Shown piece by piece: positions 23,201 to 25,329 of a DNA stretch of 25,329 nucleotides. This stretch comes from an uncultured Oscillospiraceae bacterium (GTDB lineage Bacteria > Bacillota > Clostridia > Oscillospirales > Oscillospiraceae). The notes below the pieces were generated by a model. The model saw only the letters and a program-made list of their open reading frames with translations. It did no database searches and was not told where the DNA came from. A program made the translations under genes and the position numbers. Numbering within the stretch: the stretch's first letter is position 1; each line of letters begins with the position of its first letter. The stretch lies in the NCBI GenBank assembly GCA_910579485.1, contig CAJTVO010000042.1, positions 1 through 25,329 of the forward strand. Direction: 5' to 3'.

Positions 23201-23958
23201 GCCTTCACGCTGGTATCGTATCTCCCATCCGGACCCTCGATCCGGATGTCCTCCAGATGGGTGGAGAAGGTGGTGTGGCGGCAGTGGTCGGACCAGTAGG
23301 TGTCCACCACCCGTACCTCGGTAATGGTGGGGTCCCGATGCTCGGTGTCCCGGAAATAGGCCTGCAAAAATTTCAGGTCGTCCAGGTCCATGGCCAGCCC
23401 CAGTCTGTCCAGCAGGGCCTTCAGCCCCGCCTCGTCCAGCCCGGTGAAGCCCGCCAGCGTCTCCACCATAGGGGGGGCGTCATGGGCGCGGACCAGGGTC
23501 TCCGGCTTCTCCATGGAGGCCTCCCGGCTCTCCACGGGGTTGATGAGGTAGCCCTTTATCTTGTCCAGGTCCTCCTGGGTCAGCCGCCCCTCCAGCAGAT
23601 ATACCTTGGCGTGGCGGACCAGGGGACGCTCCACCCCGGCCATCAGCTGCACGCACTGGGCGCAGGAGTCGGCCCGCTGGTCGAACTGTCCCGGCAGGGC
23701 CTCCACCGCCAGCAGGCTGTGAAGGTTCCGGGGCTCGGGGAAGCACTCGTCCCATACTACGTCCACCTGGGGCTCGGAGAATACGATGTGCTTTGCTTTC
23801 TCATAGACGGCGGGCTCGATCCCCTCCACGTCATAGCGGTTCAGGATGCGGACGCCCTCCAAGTTCTCGATCCCCAGGAAGCCCCGCAAGTCTCCCAGAA
23901 GGTTCCCGGCCTCCGGGCTGAGTCCCTCCCGCTTTTCCACAAAAATCCGATAGACCAT
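20236..23958 (-). CDS. purL: Phosphoribosylformylglycinamidine synthase, single-chain
   Basis: Large FGAM synthase of 1240 aa that converts FGAR, ATP and glutamine to FGAM in purine synthesis. It matches the single-chain clostridial type in which PurS-like, PurL and glutaminase parts are fused. The N-terminal 140 residues are PurS-like. The synthetase core has TYWSDHCRHTTFSTHL, NETHNHPTEIEPFGGAATCIGG, GGRTGRDGIGGATGSSK and GGKDSMSG. The C-terminal class I glutamine amidotransferase has VPVFPGTNCEYDS, FLPGGFSGGDE, nucleophile Cys1081 in GICNGFQALVKLG, and His1148/Glu1150 in SHGEGRF. The start ATG shares one base with the purD stop (TAATG). It is the last gene of the purine operon in this window. 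Confidence 0.96.
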   Translation of the reverse strand: MVYRIFVEKREGLSPEAGNLLGDLRGFLGIENLEGVRILNRYDVEGIEPAVYEKAKHIVFSEPQVDVVWDECFPEPRNLHSLLAVEALPGQFDQRADSCAQCVQLMAGVERPLVRHAKVYLLEGRLTQEDLDKIKGYLINPVESREASMEKPETLVRAHDAPPMVETLAGFTGLDEAGLKALLDRLGLAMDLDDLKFLQAYFRDTEHRDPTITEVRVVDTYWSDHCRHTTFSTHLEDIRIEGPDGRYDTSVKAAYERYLAARVEVYGEEKAAKRPQTLMDIATIGTKVLKKRGLLPELDESEEINACSIHVPARIAMAAGTVEQDWLLMFKNETHNHPTEIEPFGGAATCIGGCIRDPLSGRAYVHQAMRVTGCGDPRASFEDTLPGKLPQRKIAQTAAAGYSSYGNQIGLATGHVAELYHPGYIAKHLECGAVVAAAPAENVRRERPAPGDVVILLGGRTGRDGIGGATGSSKSHNTQSLATMASEVQKGNAPEERKLQRLFRNPVVTKMIKRCNDFGAGGVSVAIGELADGLEIDLDAVRKKYDGLDGTELAISESQERMAVVVAPEDEERFIALAGTENLEAYRAAVVTESPRMVMKWRGETIADLSRAFLDTNGAVKHAKVSVEEKDRTAMGQPKFHSLRELAASLPCASRRGLVERFDSTIGAGSVTMPFGGKTQRTPAQSMTALLPVDPCTETDQASVMAYGCDPERLSVDPFSGAMDAVVTSLTKLVAAGADYKKAYLTLQEFFEKLRTEPERWGKPFAALLGALEAQLDYGCAAIGGKDSMSGSFMDLDVPPTVISFAIAPIKADEAITPEFKEAGHPVYVFAGADPENIKAAWDAFHALARSGKVKAAWAVEDSAAEAVVKMSFGNRVGFRSGAEWEDGPWYATLYGAIVAELAEDVDLPWAQRAGETTAEPVVALPGDSAAIDELLALNEGVLEDVYPTQAGGSQPVEPVTWSGKAPAVMPHGIARPRVVVPVFPGTNCEYDSVRACLRAGMTAETVVIRNLTSDALAQSALELEHSIGHAQIVFLPGGFSGGDEPDGSAKFIVSFLRNPKLTDAIHDLLRNRDGLMLGICNGFQALVKLGLIPFGEIRDTDGDCPTLTYNAIGRHQSSIVRTRVCSSLSPWLMETAPGEIYSVPISHGEGRFIAPESVLRQLADNGQIATQYVDLEGAPSMDAAFNPNGAMWAIEGVTSPDGRVLGKMGHSERIGPALYRNVPGNYDMGLFRSAAKYFK

Positions 23959-25235
23959 TACTTCTTTTCCTCCAGCGCCTTCATCGCCCGCCGGCCGATG
24001 TCCCGGCGGCAGAAGGCATTGTCAAAGTGGATCCGGTCCGCCAAGGCGTAGGCCCTCTCAATGGCGGCGGGCAGATCATCCGCCACGGCGGCCGCGCCCA
24101 GCACCCGGCCACCGCTGGTCAGCAGTTTTCCGTCCTTTTCCGCCGCTCCGGCGATGTAGACGCGCTCATCCGCCTCAAGGGCAGGCAGTGTAATGGGAAA
24201 TCCCTTGTCATACTTCTGAGGATACCCCTTGGAGGCCAAAATGACGCAGCAGGCCGATTTCTGGCTGAATTTGACTTCCGTTTCCGCCAGGGTGCCCTTG
24301 GATACGGCCAGCATGATCTCCAGCAGGCTGCTCTCCAGCAGGGGGAGCACCACCTGGGTCTCCGGGTCGCCGAAGCGGCAGTTGTACTCGATGACCTTGG
24401 GTCCCTCCGCCGTAAGCATCAGCCCGAAGTACAGACAGCCCTTAAAGGGCCGTCCCTCCGCCTTCATCGCCCGGATGGTGGGCAGAAAGATTTTTTCCAT
24501 GCACTCCGCAGCGACTTCGGAGGTGTAGTAGGGGTTCGGCGCGACGGTCCCCATGCCGCCGGTGTTGAGCCCCTGGTCTCCGTCCAGGGCCCTCTTGTGG
24601 TCCATGGAGGACACCATAGGGACCACCGTCTCGCCGTCGGTAAAGGACAGGACGGATACCTCCGGCCCGATGAGAAATTCCTCAATGACCACCGTGGCGC
24701 CGCTGTCACCGAAGAGGCGTCCCTCCATCATGGAGCGCACGGCCTCCCGGGCTTCCTCCCGTGTCTCGCAGATGAGCACGCCCTTGCCAAGGGCAAGGCC
24801 GTCGGCCTTGACCACCGTGGGCAGGGGGCAGGCTTCCACATAGGCCAGGGCCCTGCTCAGATCGGTAAAGGTCTCATAGGCGGCGGTAGGGATGCCGTAT
24901 TTTTTCATCAAGTCCTTGGAGAAGGCCTTGCTGCCCTCGATAATGGCGGCATTCTTCCTGGGGCCGAAGCAGGGGAAGCCCTCCGCCTCCAGGGCGTCTA
25001 CCATGCCCAGTACCAGGGGGTCGTCGGGGGCGACGGCCACAAAGTCGATGTTGTTATCCCTCGCCGCGGCCACCGCGGCGGGGATGTCCACAGCGGAGCC
25101 GCCGAGACAGACGGCGTCGGCGGCGATGCCGCCGCTGCCGGGGAGGGCGAATATCTTTTCCACCCGGGGGTCTTCTTTTAATTTTTGGATGATCGCGTGT
25201 TCGCGGCCTCCGCCGCCAATAACAAGGATATTCAT
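23958..25235 (-). CDS. purD: Phosphoribosylamine-glycine ligase
   Basis: ATP-grasp ligase of 425 aa that joins glycine to 5-phosphoribosylamine to give GAR, the second step of purine synthesis. It starts MNILVIGGGGREHAI, the family signature. The ATP-grasp parts are visible: VVKADGLALGKGVLIC, VVIEEFLIGPEVSVLSFTDG, DHKRALDGDQGLNTGGMG and YNCRFGDPETQVVLPLL. Length is normal. RBS AAGGAGG lies shortly before the ATG. Its stop overlaps the purL start by one base, so the two are coupled. Further pur genes are expected beyond the window edge. Confidence 0.97.
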   Translation of the reverse strand: MNILVIGGGGREHAIIQKLKEDPRVEKIFALPGSGGIAADAVCLGGSAVDIPAAVAAARDNNIDFVAVAPDDPLVLGMVDALEAEGFPCFGPRKNAAIIEGSKAFSKDLMKKYGIPTAAYETFTDLSRALAYVEACPLPTVVKADGLALGKGVLICETREEAREAVRSMMEGRLFGDSGATVVIEEFLIGPEVSVLSFTDGETVVPMVSSMDHKRALDGDQGLNTGGMGTVAPNPYYTSEVAAECMEKIFLPTIRAMKAEGRPFKGCLYFGLMLTAEGPKVIEYNCRFGDPETQVVLPLLESSLLEIMLAVSKGTLAETEVKFSQKSACCVILASKGYPQKYDKGFPITLPALEADERVYIAGAAEKDGKLLTSGGRVLGAAAVADDLPAAIERAYALADRIHFDNAFCRRDIGRRAMKALEEKK

Positions 25236-25252
25236 TTCAGCAACCTCCTTCT

Positions 25253-25328
25253 GCGGCCCTCCGGGCCGCTCCCGCTCTCATCTTTCACTTAGATTCGCCC
25301 CTCGCCCGTGGGCCCGCCTGCGGCGGGC
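25253..25328. repeat. Two perfect GC hairpins upstream of purD
   Basis: GCGGCCC/GGGCCGC (25253-25269) sits just before the purD ribosome site, and GCCCGCC/GGCGGGC is at 25312-25328. Neither has a T-tract on the minus strand. They probably lie between pur genes as intercistronic stem-loops. No gene is visible from 25236 to the window end. Confidence 0.55.
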
Positions 25329-25329
25329 T

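Noticed and set aside
20131..24051. 1306-codon plus-strand frame opposite purL
   Set aside because: Shadow of purL with no family motifs; purL is unambiguous.
1..25329. CRISPR array, tRNA, rRNA or IS element
   Set aside because: No regularly spaced repeats with unique spacers, no cloverleaf-like sequence and no transposase were seen. The only ordered arrays are the 9-bp iterons and the 12-bp duplication.

Overview
The window looks like a chromosomal segment of a GC-rich gut Firmicute, probably an Oscillospiraceae/Flavonifractor-type Clostridium relative. The evidence is the single-chain clostridial PurL, a group B-type [FeFe] hydrogenase, a clostridial FeoB, the WalJ-RlmH pair, strong AGGAGG ribosome sites and GC-rich housekeeping genes. 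The genus is an inference.

Positions 1 to about 5990 hold most of an integrative mobilizable element. A tyrosine integrase (5' end outside the window), a ribbon-helix-helix MobC-like protein and a RepA-like P-loop ATPase overlap end to end in one operon. The ATPase stop codon lies inside a six-unit, 9-bp inverted iteron array. An oriT follows that closely resembles the pMV158 (MOBV) type, then a MobV relaxase with a long coiled-coil tail. Cargo comes next, bracketed by two related terminator-plus-promoter cassettes (3828 and 5958). It consists of a lipoprotein with two DUF4358-like repeats and a transglutaminase domain, then an orphan transcription unit of about 250 nt with stacked hairpins, then a small membrane-anchored protein.

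Positions about 5990-7690 are strikingly AT-rich and include a SAM methyltransferase, so this is mosaic, recently acquired DNA. The right end of the element was not located.

Positions about 7690-17225 are GC-rich: an NTF2/SnoaL-like protein and an MBL-fold hydrolase (+); the hydrogenase (-); murA, walJ and rlmH (-); an AraC regulator (-) divergent from feoB (+); and a cytidylate-kinase-like protein (+).

Positions 17225-20200 are a second accessory pocket. It has a lipoprotein divergent from an XRE regulator, two 3' gene remnants and a HigBA toxin-antitoxin operon whose promoter contains a palindromic operator. From 20236 to the end are purL and purD (-), the distal part of a purine operon that starts beyond the window.

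The most interesting non-coding structures are the oriT with its mutually exclusive hairpins, the iteron cruciform, the repeated terminator-promoter cassette and the orphan structured transcript, all within the mobile element. No tRNA, rRNA, CRISPR array or IS element was seen.
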